Positions 33,557-43,488 of a stretch of 64,000 bases of DNA are shown here, piece by piece. The position numbers and the translations under genes were made by a program. The stretch comes from Phycisphaerales bacterium UBA2421 (GTDB lineage: Bacteria; Planctomycetota; Phycisphaerae; Tepidisphaerales; Tepidisphaeraceae). Position 1 is the stretch's first letter, and each line of letters opens with the position of its first letter. Under the pieces are notes generated by a model. It was not told the origin of the DNA. It saw only the letters and a list, made by a program, of their open reading frames with translations, and searched no databases. The stretch spans positions 70,050 through 134,049 of the forward strand of contig DDRH01000005.1 of the NCBI GenBank assembly GCA_002343075.1. Direction: 5' to 3'.

Positions 33557-34423
33557 ATGGCAGACCTCGCTGCCAACCTCCGTCGCCATATTGACGTCCT
33601 CGCCGAACTGATCGGCGAGCGCAATACATCGCGTCCGAGCGCGCTTGAATTGGCGCGCCGCTATCTCCGCAGTGAGTTGACGGCGATGGAGCTCGTTGTT
33701 GCGGAAACACCGTTCGAAACGCATGTGCGGTCAGCCTTAAACCTTGAAGTTGTTTTACCCGGTTCGAAGCCTGCAAAATCAACGCTAGTTATTGGTGCCC
33801 ATTACGATTCTGCAGCGGGAACACCGGGCGCCGACGACAACGCGTCCGCCGTAGCGACGCTGCTTGAGATTGCTCGTGACCTTTCAGGGAGAAAGCTCAA
33901 GCGAAAAACGCGTCTCGTGTTTTACGACTGCGAAGAACCACCGCACTTCAACCTTGGCGAAATGGGCAGCCAATTTCACGCCATTCAGATGCGGCGAAAT
34001 GGCGAGAAGCTGCTGGGCATGATTTGTCTTGAATCCCTTGGCTACTTCGGCGAGTGCCAGAAATTCATAAAGCCGCCGTGGCCGCTGCGACTCCTCGATT
34101 CTATCATTGGCCCACGCTATCTCATCGTCGTTTCAAACGTCGCCAGCATTCCATTCGGCGTACGCTTTGTCACAAAATTGTTTACCAGCGGTAAGCTCCC
34201 AATCTTTCCGGCTGCACTACCGGTGAAATGGGTTCCGGACATTGCGCTGTCAGATCATCGGGGCTATTGGGAGCAAGGATTTCGAGCGCTAATGATTACT
34301 AATACTGCACACTTGCGAAATCCAAATTATCACACTGCGAACGATCGACTTGAGACACTCAATATAGATCGATTAACGAAAGCTTGTCGCCAGATTCAAA
34401 CCGCCGTCCGACGGCTGTTGTGA
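33557..34423 (+). CDS. M28-family zinc aminopeptidase
   Basis: A 288-residue metallopeptidase, 6 bases after the thrS stop. Di-zinc ligands are visible as GAHYDS, GADDNASAV, YDCEEPPH (Glu pair), the Asp of DIALSDHRGYWEQG and the His of NYHTANDRLETL. No signal peptide is evident, so it may act in the cytoplasm. Its 3' end overlaps the RNA ligase reading frame by 65 bases, convergently. Confidence 0.88.
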   Translation: MADLAANLRRHIDVLAELIGERNTSRPSALELARRYLRSELTAMELVVAETPFETHVRSALNLEVVLPGSKPAKSTLVIGAHYDSAAGTPGADDNASAVATLLEIARDLSGRKLKRKTRLVFYDCEEPPHFNLGEMGSQFHAIQMRRNGEKLLGMICLESLGYFGECQKFIKPPWPLRLLDSIIGPRYLIVVSNVASIPFGVRFVTKLFTSGKLPIFPAALPVKWVPDIALSDHRGYWEQGFRALMITNTAHLRNPNYHTANDRLETLNIDRLTKACRQIQTAVRRLL

Positions 34424-35094
34424 ATCGCTCGCTTAGTTCGGGTAGATACTTCCCGTCGATTTTGTCGGGACGGACGTATTTGCCCAGAAAATCAACCGCG
34501 CCTTGCCGCTCACACCGCCACACCGCGCCTTCTACTGGATCGATCGCGCCATGAAAGCCGTTGCCGCGGGCGCCGGGGTCGCCTTCTAGAATCGCCATGA
34601 CATCCTTAATCGAAATCGGCCCGCCGACGTGCAGTAGGTTCGGTACCAGCAGGCCTGCCGCGCGGCAGCGGTCGTCGAACTCGTCATGCAACGCGCGCGT
34701 CTGTCCGCGGATGAGGTCGAAGGCGACGGACGGTTCGTGCGCCAGTTCGTACCGCGTGCCGTGTGCCTGGCAGAACCATTCTCCGCTCACACGCTCGCCT
34801 TCCTGCAGAAACTCAAACTTCGCCACGTTTTTCCATCACCCACAGCGCAAAAAATTTGTGCTGGTCATATGGCGAAGAGATCGCGCGATAACCCGATCGC
34901 CCCAGCGGGATCAACTCGCTGTCCACGCGTGCAACCGCGACGTTGGAGCCGTCGAGTTTCTCACGCACGATGATGCGGTCGTGCTTGTCGCGCGCTTTCT
35001 CGGTCAGAATTTTCGCCTGGCCGAGCGTGAGCTTGTGATCGCCCAGGCCCAGCCGCGAGCCGGGCAGGTGGGCGATATGGCCATATGCTTTCAT
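34359..35094 (-). pseudogene. RNA ligase (T4 Rnl2-like), split by one-base frameshift
   Basis: Two adjacent frames together make one ligase. The N-terminal part (family-like start MKAYGHIAHLPGSRLG at 35094; the frame is open to 35169) has the nucleotidylation motif REKLDGSN and ends at 34813 with a TGA. The C-terminal part (from ~34826) has GEWFCQAHGTRY (motif III), DPVEGAVWR (motif IV) and KYVRPDK (motif V). Deleting one base from the run of five T (34828-34832; A on the coding strand) joins them as FFALWVMENVAKFEFLQEG. All ligase motifs survive, so this may be a recent mutation, sequencing error or programmed shift. Confidence 0.82.
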
Positions 35095-35219
35095 CCCCAG
35101 CGGGCGGGTGGATTTCTCGGGGGCCGGTTGCATTGGCTTCATTGTCGCCCGGGCATCGAACTGCGGCAACGTGGCGATGGCGCTTGCCCGCTGCTTCTCG
35201 CCGCCGTAGGTTGCTTTGC

Positions 35220-36053
35220 ATGAGTTTGAAAGACGATCTGGATGTCATCATTCCGCTGGCGCGCTCTGCGGGGGCGATCGCTCGGGAACATTTTGGCCAA
35301 GTGGCCCGGCTCACCAAGACGCACGCCGCCGCCGACGAAGAGGCGGTGACGTTGGCTGATCGTGCCGTGCAGGCGCACATCGTCGCGGCGCTACGGTCGA
35401 GGTTTGCCGGCGACGGCATCATCGGCGAAGAAGACGAAACCGGCGCCGGAATCACGGTCGACTGCAAAGACCCTCAAGGCCGTAACTGGGTGATCGATCC
35501 GATCGATGGCACCAATAACTTCATCGCCGGGCTGGGTCATTTCGCGGTGTGCATCGGGCTGCTCGATCGTGGGCATGCGGTGCTGGGTGTTGTGTATGAT
35601 GTCACCCGTGATGAAATGTACGCCGCAGCGAAGGGTTTTGGGGCGACGCTCAACGGCATGCCCATTTCCGTCCCCGCGGGGCCGATGTCGCCCGCGGCGA
35701 TGCTGATGATGACCAGCAACCTCATCAAGCCCGACGGCACCGCGCCGGCCTGGGCCGGGCGGTTTATCTCACAAACGACGTGGAAACTGCGCATTCTCGG
35801 CAGTGCGGCGGTGGAGGCGGTGATGGTGGCGCGGGGCGTGGCGCATGCTGCGATCACCGTCAATGGCAAGCTATGGGATTGCATCGCCCCGGCGGCGATC
35901 GTACTTGAAGCCGGCGGAACGATTTCAGGCTTGCGGGGGGAGCCAGTCTTTCCCTTTGATTTGTGCGACTACAACGGTGCCAAGGTCCCCTATCTCAGCG
36001 CCGGCCCGCGGGCGGCGGAGGATATACTGCGGGAAATGAAGGACCATCCGTAA
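35220..36053 (+). CDS. Inositol monophosphatase-family phosphatase
   Basis: A 277-residue enzyme; ATG 35220 is chosen because upstream residues are unlike the family. Metal motifs GEEDET, DPIDGTNNF and WDCIAPAAIVLEAGG are intact, giving the Mg-dependent site of IMPase/FBPase-type phosphatases. GFGATLNG and KLRILGSAA are family blocks. The substrate (inositol phosphate, PAP or other) is not decided by sequence. Confidence 0.92.
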   Translation: MSLKDDLDVIIPLARSAGAIAREHFGQVARLTKTHAAADEEAVTLADRAVQAHIVAALRSRFAGDGIIGEEDETGAGITVDCKDPQGRNWVIDPIDGTNNFIAGLGHFAVCIGLLDRGHAVLGVVYDVTRDEMYAAAKGFGATLNGMPISVPAGPMSPAAMLMMTSNLIKPDGTAPAWAGRFISQTTWKLRILGSAAVEAVMVARGVAHAAITVNGKLWDCIAPAAIVLEAGGTISGLRGEPVFPFDLCDYNGAKVPYLSAGPRAAEDILREMKDHP

Positions 36054-36181
36054 TGACCCGCAATCCGCTTCCGGGCTGCGGTTTACTCCGCCGCACCGTT
36101 TTCCGTCCCGCGGCCACGATGCCTGACGACAACCGAGCCTGAATCCCAGCTTTCTCCGCCTCGCCGGTTACAATTTTGTGC

Positions 36182-36568
36182 ATGATTCGATTCAGTCTTA
36201 CAACAATTCTGCTGGTAACCTTGCTTGGCTGCGAACCGAAGGTGGCCGCATGGACGCGCAGCGAACTATATTTCGGCCTGTCGACCCGGTCCGGGCAGGC
36301 TGTTAACGACGATCAATGGGAGCAATTCCTGCGGGAAGTCGTCACCCCCCGGTTTCCCGACGGCCTGACCGTGGTCGATGCATCCGGGCAATATCGCGAC
36401 ACGAAGGGCACTTTGGTGAAAGAGCCAAGCAAAATCCTCATCGTCTGGCGGCAAACGACCGCCGAGGAAGATCGCAAACTCGACGATATTCGCAAAGTGT
36501 GGCGCGAGCGGTTCGACCAGGAATCGGTTCTGAGGATCGATCAACCCAGCGCGGGCCGGTTTGATTGA
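36182..36568 (+). CDS. DUF3574 lipoprotein
   Basis: A 128-residue protein with a lipoprotein signal (SLTTILLVTLLGC, lipobox LLGC) and a DUF3574 domain: WTRSELYFGLS, DDQWEQFLREVVTPRFPDGLTV and SKILIVWRQ. Function of the family is unknown. ATG 36182 gives the correct signal length. Confidence 0.9.
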   Translation: MIRFSLTTILLVTLLGCEPKVAAWTRSELYFGLSTRSGQAVNDDQWEQFLREVVTPRFPDGLTVVDASGQYRDTKGTLVKEPSKILIVWRQTTAEEDRKLDDIRKVWRERFDQESVLRIDQPSAGRFD

Positions 36569-36822
36569 CCCCCGGCCCGAGTGCTCGACGTAACTCCTGC
36601 CGTAACTATCGACATGAGCGACACTTAGTGTGGCCCGTAACAGTCTGCAGCCGGCAACGTACTCTAGTAGTAGCGTGCTGTCGGATGGAAGTTTCGGTCT
36701 TTCGAGTGCCAGCGTGCGGCTTTTCATGGCCGGGCAACTCAGGTAAGCTTTCGCAAATAGGTTTTCTGTGACGGTGGAACCAGGACGAAACTAGAGAGAC
36801 TGGGGATTCAACCGCGGGATTG
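36569..36822. other. Intergenic space
   Basis: About 254 bases with no convincing gene, repeat or terminator. Confidence 0.5.
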
Positions 36823-38106
36823 ATGGATACAACTGCAAGCATGTCGGACATGGACGGTTACGGCGACGCGGTGGAACTCGCGCAACCCGTGATGCGTGAC
36901 GTCGCTCCGCCGCCGGCGGTGGATAAGCATGTATGCCCATACTGCGGGCTTGCCGGGCCGAGGCCGGAGGGGCCATGCGTCCGCTGTACCATCGAAGACT
37001 CTCCGCAAACCCGCCAGGCAACCAAGGCCCGCATCGGCCCGTGGTATGTGTTGCAGAGCCGCAACCCTGCCGCGCCGGGGATGAAGTGGTCTACATTGCT
37101 GGCGCTGGTCAGAAAGGGCCAGGTTACGCCCCGCGCGGTTGTTCGCGGGCCGACCACGAACCAACTGTGGCGCCTCGGCAGCCAGGTAAAGGGCCTCAGT
37201 CGCGAATTCGGCGTGTGTTATTCATGCGGCGGGCGGGTCGACCGGACTGCCAACCAGTGCCCACACTGCGATCGCCTGCAAGAGCCGCCGGCCAACCCCG
37301 ATCAATTGCTTGAATCGCGCGAGTTACCGCGCCGACCTGAGCCTGCTGCCGAAAGCCAGCCAACGAGTGAGGCCACCGCCCTCGCAACAGTGGGACCCGC
37401 CCGCCCCGATGCCGGCCTGCTCACTGCCCGAGAATTGGCAGCGGCGTTTCAACTGCAATTCAGCGGCGACGATGACGAAGTGGCGGTCGCACCCGCGCCA
37501 TCGGCGCAGCGCAAGCAAGAACGCCGCCCAGCCGTGGAAGTGGCACCCGTTGCGTTACCAGCGGTCAAAACACCCGCACCCGCAGCGCGCAAGCCGCGTC
37601 GTGCCAGGCGAGCGCTGATGGTGCTCTCGCTGCTCGGCATGGCGGGAGCTGCAGCGGTGATCTGGCTCAATCCGGAGTATCAGGCCAAGGCACGCGAGCT
37701 TGTCAGTGCTGGCATGGCGACGGTTTCAAAGCAGTTGAGTTCAAGCACCGGCGCAGAGCCGCCCGCGACCGCTGGACACGATCCCGCAGCATCAGCCGAT
37801 CACAACGCGTCGAGCGTGCCTCCGACGTTGGGGCAGCCAAAGCCCGCGGAAGACAATCGCCACACTGTTCAACGTGAAAAGTCGGCGGCACCAGCTGGCA
37901 ACGCGCCGGCGGTTAAGCTGCCGACTGACCCTGAAGAGATTCGTCAGTATGTCCGCACACTCCGGTCTACGGCGATTGATGCCGAGGCTGCGGGAGACGA
38001 TGCCAAGGCCGTCGTGCAATATGAGCAGATTCGCAAACTTCCGCGCGAGTATTGGCCCAGCGATCTTGACCTTCGGCTGGAGGCAGCCAAGGCTCGCTCA
38101 CGGTAG
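36823..38106 (+). CDS. Zinc-ribbon and GYF-like membrane protein
   Basis: A 427-residue protein. Order: zinc ribbon (CPYCGLAGPRPEGPCVRC, ~38-56), GYF_2-like domain (GPWYVLQSRNPAAPG...WRLGS, ~73-120), second zinc ribbon (CYSCGGRVDRTANQCPHC, ~130-148), long Pro/Ala linker, one membrane helix near 268-283 (LMVLSLLGMAGAAAVIWL), then a periplasmic helical end with YEQIRKLP. This is a planctomycete-type architecture without assigned function. It lies 24 bases before tilS. Confidence 0.75.
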   Translation: MDTTASMSDMDGYGDAVELAQPVMRDVAPPPAVDKHVCPYCGLAGPRPEGPCVRCTIEDSPQTRQATKARIGPWYVLQSRNPAAPGMKWSTLLALVRKGQVTPRAVVRGPTTNQLWRLGSQVKGLSREFGVCYSCGGRVDRTANQCPHCDRLQEPPANPDQLLESRELPRRPEPAAESQPTSEATALATVGPARPDAGLLTARELAAAFQLQFSGDDDEVAVAPAPSAQRKQERRPAVEVAPVALPAVKTPAPAARKPRRARRALMVLSLLGMAGAAAVIWLNPEYQAKARELVSAGMATVSKQLSSSTGAEPPATAGHDPAASADHNASSVPPTLGQPKPAEDNRHTVQREKSAAPAGNAPAVKLPTDPEEIRQYVRTLRSTAIDAEAAGDDAKAVVQYEQIRKLPREYWPSDLDLRLEAAKARSR

Positions 38107-38130
38107 GGGTTCATCGAGCCTGAGGTAGAT

Positions 38131-39063
38131 GTGACCGGGCAGTTTGATGATCTGCACGCCGCCGTTGCTGCCGTGCCGGCCGGAGCATGGGCCGTCGGCG
38201 TGAGCGGGGGGGCCGACAGCGTTGCACTGCTGCGGCTGCTCGCCTGCCGGCACGACCTCACCCTGCATGTCGTTCATCTGAACCACCAGTGGCGCGGTCA
38301 GGAAAGTGACGACGATGCCGCATTCACGGCACAACTTGCCGCCGAGCTAAACCTGCAGGCCACAATTACCGCTGAGGTTTCCGCGGCCAGCCCGGTTCGT
38401 CTGCCCAACAATCGCGAAGCCCGTGGCAGGGCGATGCGCGGCGAGATTTTTCGGCAGGTGGTATCGCAGCACGATCTGGCAGGCATCTTGCTAGGCCATC
38501 ACGCCGACGACCAGGCGGAGACGATTTTTATGCGGCTGGCGCGCGGGTCTTCGGTGCATGTGCTGCGGGGTATGTCTGCCGATGCAATTGTCGGCGGCGC
38601 GCGACGGCTGCGGCCGTTGCTTGATGTGCGTCACAGTCGGCTCGTGGCGTTTCTGCAGGCGATTGGTCAGCCGTGGCGGGAAGATAGTAGCAATGCGTCG
38701 CCCGACTTTACGCGCAACCGCGTTCGCAAGGTGCTACAGCGGCATCCGGCGTTGTTCGAGCGGGCGATGACCCTCGGGCGGGCGACGGCAGAGTTGCTGA
38801 CCCACATTGAATCGACGACCGCACATCTGCCCGAGGCATTTGAAACGCGCCGCCTCGCGCGAAGCGGCGTGCTGGTGGGGCGGTGGCAGGCGGTCGGTTG
38901 GCTGGTGGCGCGTGGTGTGCCCGCGGTCGAGTGCAGTTCAATAGTGGCCGATCGGCTGATCGACATGTGTCGCGACGCAGCAACCCCCCCACGTCAGCAT
39001 TTCCCAGGAAAAGTGCTCGTTCGACGCACGCGGGGAGTCATCTCGGCGCAACCGACTGTGTAG
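38131..39063 (+). CDS. tilS: tRNA(Ile)-lysidine synthase
   Basis: A 310-residue protein from a GTG start. It attaches lysine to C34 of tRNA-Ile (CAU). The PP-loop is GVSGGADSVALLRLL; further blocks are HLNHQWRG, GHHADDQAETIFMRLARGS and RLRPLLDVRHSRL, then DSSNASPDFTRNRVR. It lacks the long C-terminal domains of the E. coli enzyme, as do many short TilS. Its end overlaps the next, convergent gene by 26 bases. Confidence 0.93.
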   Translation: MTGQFDDLHAAVAAVPAGAWAVGVSGGADSVALLRLLACRHDLTLHVVHLNHQWRGQESDDDAAFTAQLAAELNLQATITAEVSAASPVRLPNNREARGRAMRGEIFRQVVSQHDLAGILLGHHADDQAETIFMRLARGSSVHVLRGMSADAIVGGARRLRPLLDVRHSRLVAFLQAIGQPWREDSSNASPDFTRNRVRKVLQRHPALFERAMTLGRATAELLTHIESTTAHLPEAFETRRLARSGVLVGRWQAVGWLVARGVPAVECSSIVADRLIDMCRDAATPPRQHFPGKVLVRRTRGVISAQPTV

Positions 39064-40645
39064 CCGGCTCGGCGGTGCGCTGGTCGTACACGCGCTGCAT
39101 GAGCGCTGCGGCCTTGGAGGGATTGCGGTAAAGTCGCATCGCCTCCTCCAGATATCGTTCGGCTGCGTCGTACTCGCGACGGGTCAGCGCCACAAACCCA
39201 GCCTGGTACCACGCCTCGGGCATCTCGGGCAGCCGGGCGATCGTCTCGTCGGCCTGCGCAGCCGCTTCTCTTAACTGGTTTTGGTTCACCAACTCCGAGA
39301 CGAGCAGCAGCCGCAGCTTTCCGCTGGACGGTCTAGCATCCACGCTGTATTGGTACAAAGTGAGTCGGTCATCGAATTGGCGAATGTAACTCAACGTCCA
39401 CACCGAACAGGCCATCACCAAAACCGTTCCAATGACAACGCCCGTCCTGCCGATCGACCCCAGCCCCATCGCCGCCACGATAATGACGAAGGTGCTCGGC
39501 AGATAGAGCAGTCGTTCACCCATGATCGTGCCGATCAGGGTGGGTGCGTTGCTTATCACGCAGTATGTGATCGCCATTGCCAACAGCACAAAACCAATTA
39601 CTCGATCTCGCTTCAGCCAAGCTGCCAGCGCGCAGGCGCACCATACCACCGCCGTCGCTATGCCGAGCCAGAGATAACGGTCGGTAGCGGCGACATTTGG
39701 AGTGGTGAACGCGTAGCCGTAGTCGAGGCTGAGCTGCGACGGAAACAGCATGAGCTGCGCATATCGTCCGAGGATTGCAACTGGTGCCAGCCACCGGTCG
39801 ATGCCCGTCGCGAGAATTATGGGTTGCTGGGTCCAATCCAGCAGGGAGCGATCCCACCAGAACTTGAGCGTCGCTTCGCGGAACAGGATGTATCCCGCCC
39901 AGGTCCATGTCAGCATCAGCACGAGTAACACCATGCCGCTGCGCCGGTGACCGGGGGTGATGCGCAGCAGCCGGTGCTGAATGAGTAAGATTAGCGGCAG
40001 GAGGATTCCCTGTTCCTTGCTTAGGATTGCGATGACTGCGCACGCCCAGATTGCCATCACCCGCGTGCCGGTCATGGGGCGCAGGAAAAGTATCATCGCC
40101 GTGACCATCGCCAGGGCGCAAAGGGTCTCGGCCCGCCCGACGACGCTGGCAACCGCCTCGGCGTGCACCGGATGCACTGCGAACAAGCAACCCGCCAGCA
40201 TCGCCACCGCGGCGTGCCGAGTGCGCGCGGCGGGCAAAAGAAACGGCCCTTCAGGGGTTAGATCGGGCTTTTGGCTCAAATCACGCCTGCGCAGGCCGGG
40301 GTGCGTAGCAAACTTCATGATCCGACGCGTGAGTTCGGCCACTGCTGCAGCACAGCCGGCGTGCAGGAGGATGTTCACTGCAAAAAATGGCCAGATTGAC
40401 GACGGGTGAAGGTGCTTCTGCACCGCGTATGAGAGTGAAACCAGCGGGCGATACAGGTTATCGACGCCGCCGTTGTAACTTTCGGTCAGGTAGCGAATCC
40501 AGTTTTCCGGGGGACTGATGCGGTCATCCATCTGCAGCAATAAAACGTCATCGTATACGAAATCATTGCGCAGGCAGATCGCAAACAGAGCAACCGCCAG
40601 CATGAAGGCGACCGCGGAGGGCAAAACATGCAGATATCGAGCCAC
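39038..40645 (-). CDS. TMTC-like multi-pass membrane protein with TPR tail
   Basis: A 535-residue protein with about ten hydrophobic segments, beginning VAFMLAVALFAICLRNDFVYDDVLLL; NDFVYDD and LYRPLVSLSYAVQ are typical of the TMTC/DUF1736-like glycosyltransferase-C group. The C-terminal ~90 residues form tetratricopeptide repeats (WYQAGFVALTRREYDAAERY). Bacterial homologues are usually annotated as TPR proteins; an O-mannosyl transfer role is inferred only from eukaryotic TMTC proteins. Confidence 0.78.
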   Translation of the reverse strand: MARYLHVLPSAVAFMLAVALFAICLRNDFVYDDVLLLQMDDRISPPENWIRYLTESYNGGVDNLYRPLVSLSYAVQKHLHPSSIWPFFAVNILLHAGCAAAVAELTRRIMKFATHPGLRRRDLSQKPDLTPEGPFLLPAARTRHAAVAMLAGCLFAVHPVHAEAVASVVGRAETLCALAMVTAMILFLRPMTGTRVMAIWACAVIAILSKEQGILLPLILLIQHRLLRITPGHRRSGMVLLVLMLTWTWAGYILFREATLKFWWDRSLLDWTQQPIILATGIDRWLAPVAILGRYAQLMLFPSQLSLDYGYAFTTPNVAATDRYLWLGIATAVVWCACALAAWLKRDRVIGFVLLAMAITYCVISNAPTLIGTIMGERLLYLPSTFVIIVAAMGLGSIGRTGVVIGTVLVMACSVWTLSYIRQFDDRLTLYQYSVDARPSSGKLRLLLVSELVNQNQLREAAAQADETIARLPEMPEAWYQAGFVALTRREYDAAERYLEEAMRLYRNPSKAAALMQRVYDQRTAEPATQSVAPR

Positions 40646-40800
40646 GCTGATGGAAGTTTACACGGGTTTATGGAATCCATGTAATCATGTAGACGACCCC
40701 TGTGGCAAGCACGCGCCAACGGGCACGATTGTCGATTGCAGATCGGATATAATGTCGCATGTTGAAAGTGCGAACACTTGAGTTGCCGGGAGAGCAGACC

Positions 40801-41559
40801 ATGACGGGCAGATATCGTCCAACTGCGTTTACGCTTGTAGAACTGCTGGTCGTCATCGGCATCATCGCCATCCTAATCTCGCTGCTGTTGCCATCATTGC
40901 AGCGGGCGAAGGTGCAGGCCAACAGCACCGTGTGTAAATCCAACCTCCGCTCGCTCGGGCAGGCGCTACGGATTTATGAGGCCGAGAACAAGGGCTTCTT
41001 GTTTCCCATTCGGTCGCGAATCGAAAGTCCATTGTCGCCGACTGGATATCGCTACGAAACCTGTGGCACCAATCGCCCGCCGCACGAACGGTGGCCAGCC
41101 ATCGTGTTTTCGAAGGACCTCGGTGCGCTCAGGCAGCCATTGCCCTACGACCCGGCCACCTATACCGAGTCACCGTATGACCCGATTCGCTTCCCCGCGG
41201 CACCTTTTACGCCGAGAGTTTTGCTTTGCCCGTCTGATTTTGAACCGGTCGAGGCTCATTCATATGTCGTGAACCAGCATTTGGCCGATGCGGGCATCAA
41301 GGCCAATAGTCGGAACTTCGGCAAGCTGACCAGCACGCAGGTGGTTGTGGCGGGCGAAAAGCGGACGCAGGAACGCGACTATCATATGGAGCGACTCGAT
41401 TTCGATCGCGTGGTGGAGCGTTTTCGTCACGGCGTGCGTCTTGGCAGCAACTTTCTGTATTTTGACGGGCATGTCGATACGGTTCTGCCCAACGAGGCAC
41501 TCACCGGTGTAGACCCTTGGGACCCCATTCCCGAAACGCCCAAGACGCCGAATCCATAG
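40801..41559 (+). CDS. Type II secretion-like pseudopilin (prepilin-type)
   Basis: A 252-residue protein with a short basic leader then [22 protein letters not shown], the prepilin peptidase site and hydrophobic helix. [24 protein letters not shown] and, near the end, [20 protein letters not shown] fit the planctomycete H-x-DG pseudopilins. ATG 40801 follows a GGGAGAG ribosome site. These proteins are abundant in planctomycetes; the exported substrate is unknown. Confidence 0.9.
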   Translation: MTGRYRPTAFTLVELLVVIGIIAILISLLLPSLQRAKVQANSTVCKSNLRSLGQALRIYEAENKGFLFPIRSRIESPLSPTGYRYETCGTNRPPHERWPAIVFSKDLGALRQPLPYDPATYTESPYDPIRFPAAPFTPRVLLCPSDFEPVEAHSYVVNQHLADAGIKANSRNFGKLTSTQVVVAGEKRTQERDYHMERLDFDRVVERFRHGVRLGSNFLYFDGHVDTVLPNEALTGVDPWDPIPETPKTPNP

Positions 41560-41577
41560 CGGCAACGCGCGAACACC

Positions 41578-41868
41578 ATGAGCGACAGCGATCCATCCAG
41601 CCATCCGCAGCCGGGCGTGCCGCATCCGAGCAAGCCGCCGGGCTGGCTCGCGCCCCTGGCGGTTGTGCTGGGTCTCGGATTGATCGGGGTTTTTGTATGG
41701 CGATCAAGTTCTTCCGGCCCGAGGGTGGGGGAGAAGATTGAACTTGCACCCGTGTCCGAGGTGCGTGCCAATGGCAGGGGTTTCGCGGAGAACGCTGCCA
41801 ATGCGTTGCGCAATCTCGGCAGAGATCGCCGGCCCACATCGCGCCCGGCGAGGGCTCCGGCACGATAG
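41578..41868 (+). CDS. Small single-pass membrane protein
   Basis: A 96-residue protein: Pro/Ser-rich N-terminus, one helix (LAPLAVVLGLGLIGVFVW, ~24-41) and a basic C-terminal tail. It begins 18 bases after the pseudopilin gene and is probably co-transcribed. No family recognised. Confidence 0.6.
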   Translation: MSDSDPSSHPQPGVPHPSKPPGWLAPLAVVLGLGLIGVFVWRSSSSGPRVGEKIELAPVSEVRANGRGFAENAANALRNLGRDRRPTSRPARAPAR

Positions 41869-41878
41869 CCTCCTCAAT

Positions 41879-41912
41879 CGCGTTTCAGCGTCGGGCGCGT
41901 TTCAGCGTCCGG
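41879..41912 (+). repeat. 17-bp tandem duplication at end of rnd
   Basis: CGCGTTTCAGCGTCGGG is followed at once by CGCGTTTCAGCGTCCGG (one difference). The second copy runs into the last codons of the RNase D gene. Confidence 0.7.
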
Positions 41913-43218
41913 CCTGCAGCCGACCGTCACCCCAGCGTAGCGACAACTGCTGCTTGCCTTCGACAAGCTGAGAAAGGGGCTTTCCCAGCGCCTCGGCGCG
42001 CCAGCCTTGCATGATCGGGTGTTGATCGAGCGCGCCACCTTCGGCGATGAGACGGTCAAACTCGCCAATCTCCTGCCGGCTGGTCACCACAGCGGTATCG
42101 ATGCCGCGGGAAAGGCAGATTAACTGCGCCGCCGACCAGAGCGATTCGGCCCGGAACCGTTCTGTCGGGCTAGGTTCGAGCGGTTTTGGCGCGACGATGC
42201 CGGCCGGCGGATTGGCCAGCGCTTCGAGCGTGCGGCTGACGATTTCGCGCCCGTGTTGCTGGATGACCGGCCGCGAAAGGAACTTCACGCGTTCCAGGCG
42301 ATCGAGCGTCTTCGCCGGCTGCCGCGAAAGGTCGATGAGTGCTTCATCTTTCAGCAATGCACGGGGGGGCATGTTTTCGTGGCGCGCCGTTGCGTCGCGC
42401 CAGATCATGAGCGTTTGCAGCACCGCCAACTGTACCACCGTGAGCGAACCGGCACCGCGCAGGTGATAAAAGTCGTCCGCGGAGTTGAAACCATATCGAT
42501 CCGGCGCGCATCGCGCCGAGCACTCGGCGGCGACCCACGCCGTATGGTTGAGCGCATCGATCTGCGCCTTGAGCTGCGCAGCCATCGCGGGCAAAAATCG
42601 CACGTCGTCGGCTGCATATCGAAGCTGGCTCGGAGAGAGCGGACGACGTTGCCAGTCGGTGAAAGTATGACCCTTAGAGAGCTTGATCGAAAGCAGTTCG
42701 AGTACGAGCTTGCTCAGCGCAACCGGATAGGCCATCCCGCAAAATCCCGCGGCGACCTGCGTGTCAAACACGTTGGCGGCCTGCCGGCCAATATTGCGAA
42801 AAACCGGCTCAATGTCCTGTTCGCCGGCATGCACGAGCTTCTCAATCGCCGGATCGGCCAGCAGTTCCCAAAACGGTTCCAATGCCACATCGGACAGCGG
42901 ATCTATCAGAAAGATGTCAGTGGTGGTGGCGACCTGTACCAGGCAAAGTTGCGGGTGATAAGTCATCTCGCCAATGAACTCGGTGTCGTAAGCACATCTG
43001 CCCGCGGCGCGGACGTGGTCGATCATTCGGTGGAGCGAGGCGTCGTCGCCGATCAGCGTCGCCTGCCCGCGGGGGATGAGCGGGTGATCGGGCAGATTCT
43101 GGTCGGGCAGGTTGTCGTCGGCATGCGCCGAATCGTGGCTACGCGACCGATGACGGGTGCGATATGACAAATGCGACTGCGCAATCCGATTTGATTCGCG
43201 CGGCTTGGGACGGTCCAT
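41902..43218 (-). CDS. rnd: Ribonuclease D
   Basis: A 438-residue 3'-5' exoribonuclease for tRNA 3' maturation. The DEDDy exonuclease residues appear as YDTEFIGE (D, E), LVHAGEQDIEPV (D) and LRYAADDVRFL (Y, D). One or two HRDC domains follow (MIWRDATARHENMPPRALLKDEAL). The first ~45 residues are low-complexity and basic; the true start could be downstream, but no clear in-frame ATG exists before the exonuclease domain. Confidence 0.9.
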   Translation of the reverse strand: MDRPKPRESNRIAQSHLSYRTRHRSRSHDSAHADDNLPDQNLPDHPLIPRGQATLIGDDASLHRMIDHVRAAGRCAYDTEFIGEMTYHPQLCLVQVATTTDIFLIDPLSDVALEPFWELLADPAIEKLVHAGEQDIEPVFRNIGRQAANVFDTQVAAGFCGMAYPVALSKLVLELLSIKLSKGHTFTDWQRRPLSPSQLRYAADDVRFLPAMAAQLKAQIDALNHTAWVAAECSARCAPDRYGFNSADDFYHLRGAGSLTVVQLAVLQTLMIWRDATARHENMPPRALLKDEALIDLSRQPAKTLDRLERVKFLSRPVIQQHGREIVSRTLEALANPPAGIVAPKPLEPSPTERFRAESLWSAAQLICLSRGIDTAVVTSRQEIGEFDRLIAEGGALDQHPIMQGWRAEALGKPLSQLVEGKQQLSLRWGDGRLQAGR

Positions 43219-43488
43219 CGCTCAACCATACTCGGCGGCGGGATGATCTGCACGCGGGCCGTGTAGCCGGATGTCTTGCGAGCCAGACGCGATGACCTGT
43301 GCCGCACGGCTCGGATTTCTAGTTGACTATTGCCGTGCAACGGGCGATAAAATGTTTCGACGTTTCAGGACGTCTGCGGTCCGCGCGAAGGGCAGCGCCC
43401 ACCTGATTGATGTTCGTTGTGCAACAACACTCACGATTCTCTTCAAGTCTCACTTCGCGGGCGGTGAGCAATTAATGAGGAGATCGTC

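Noticed and set aside
42253..43167. 304-codon plus-strand frame across RNase D
   Set aside because: Antisense shadow of rnd; no recognisable domain.
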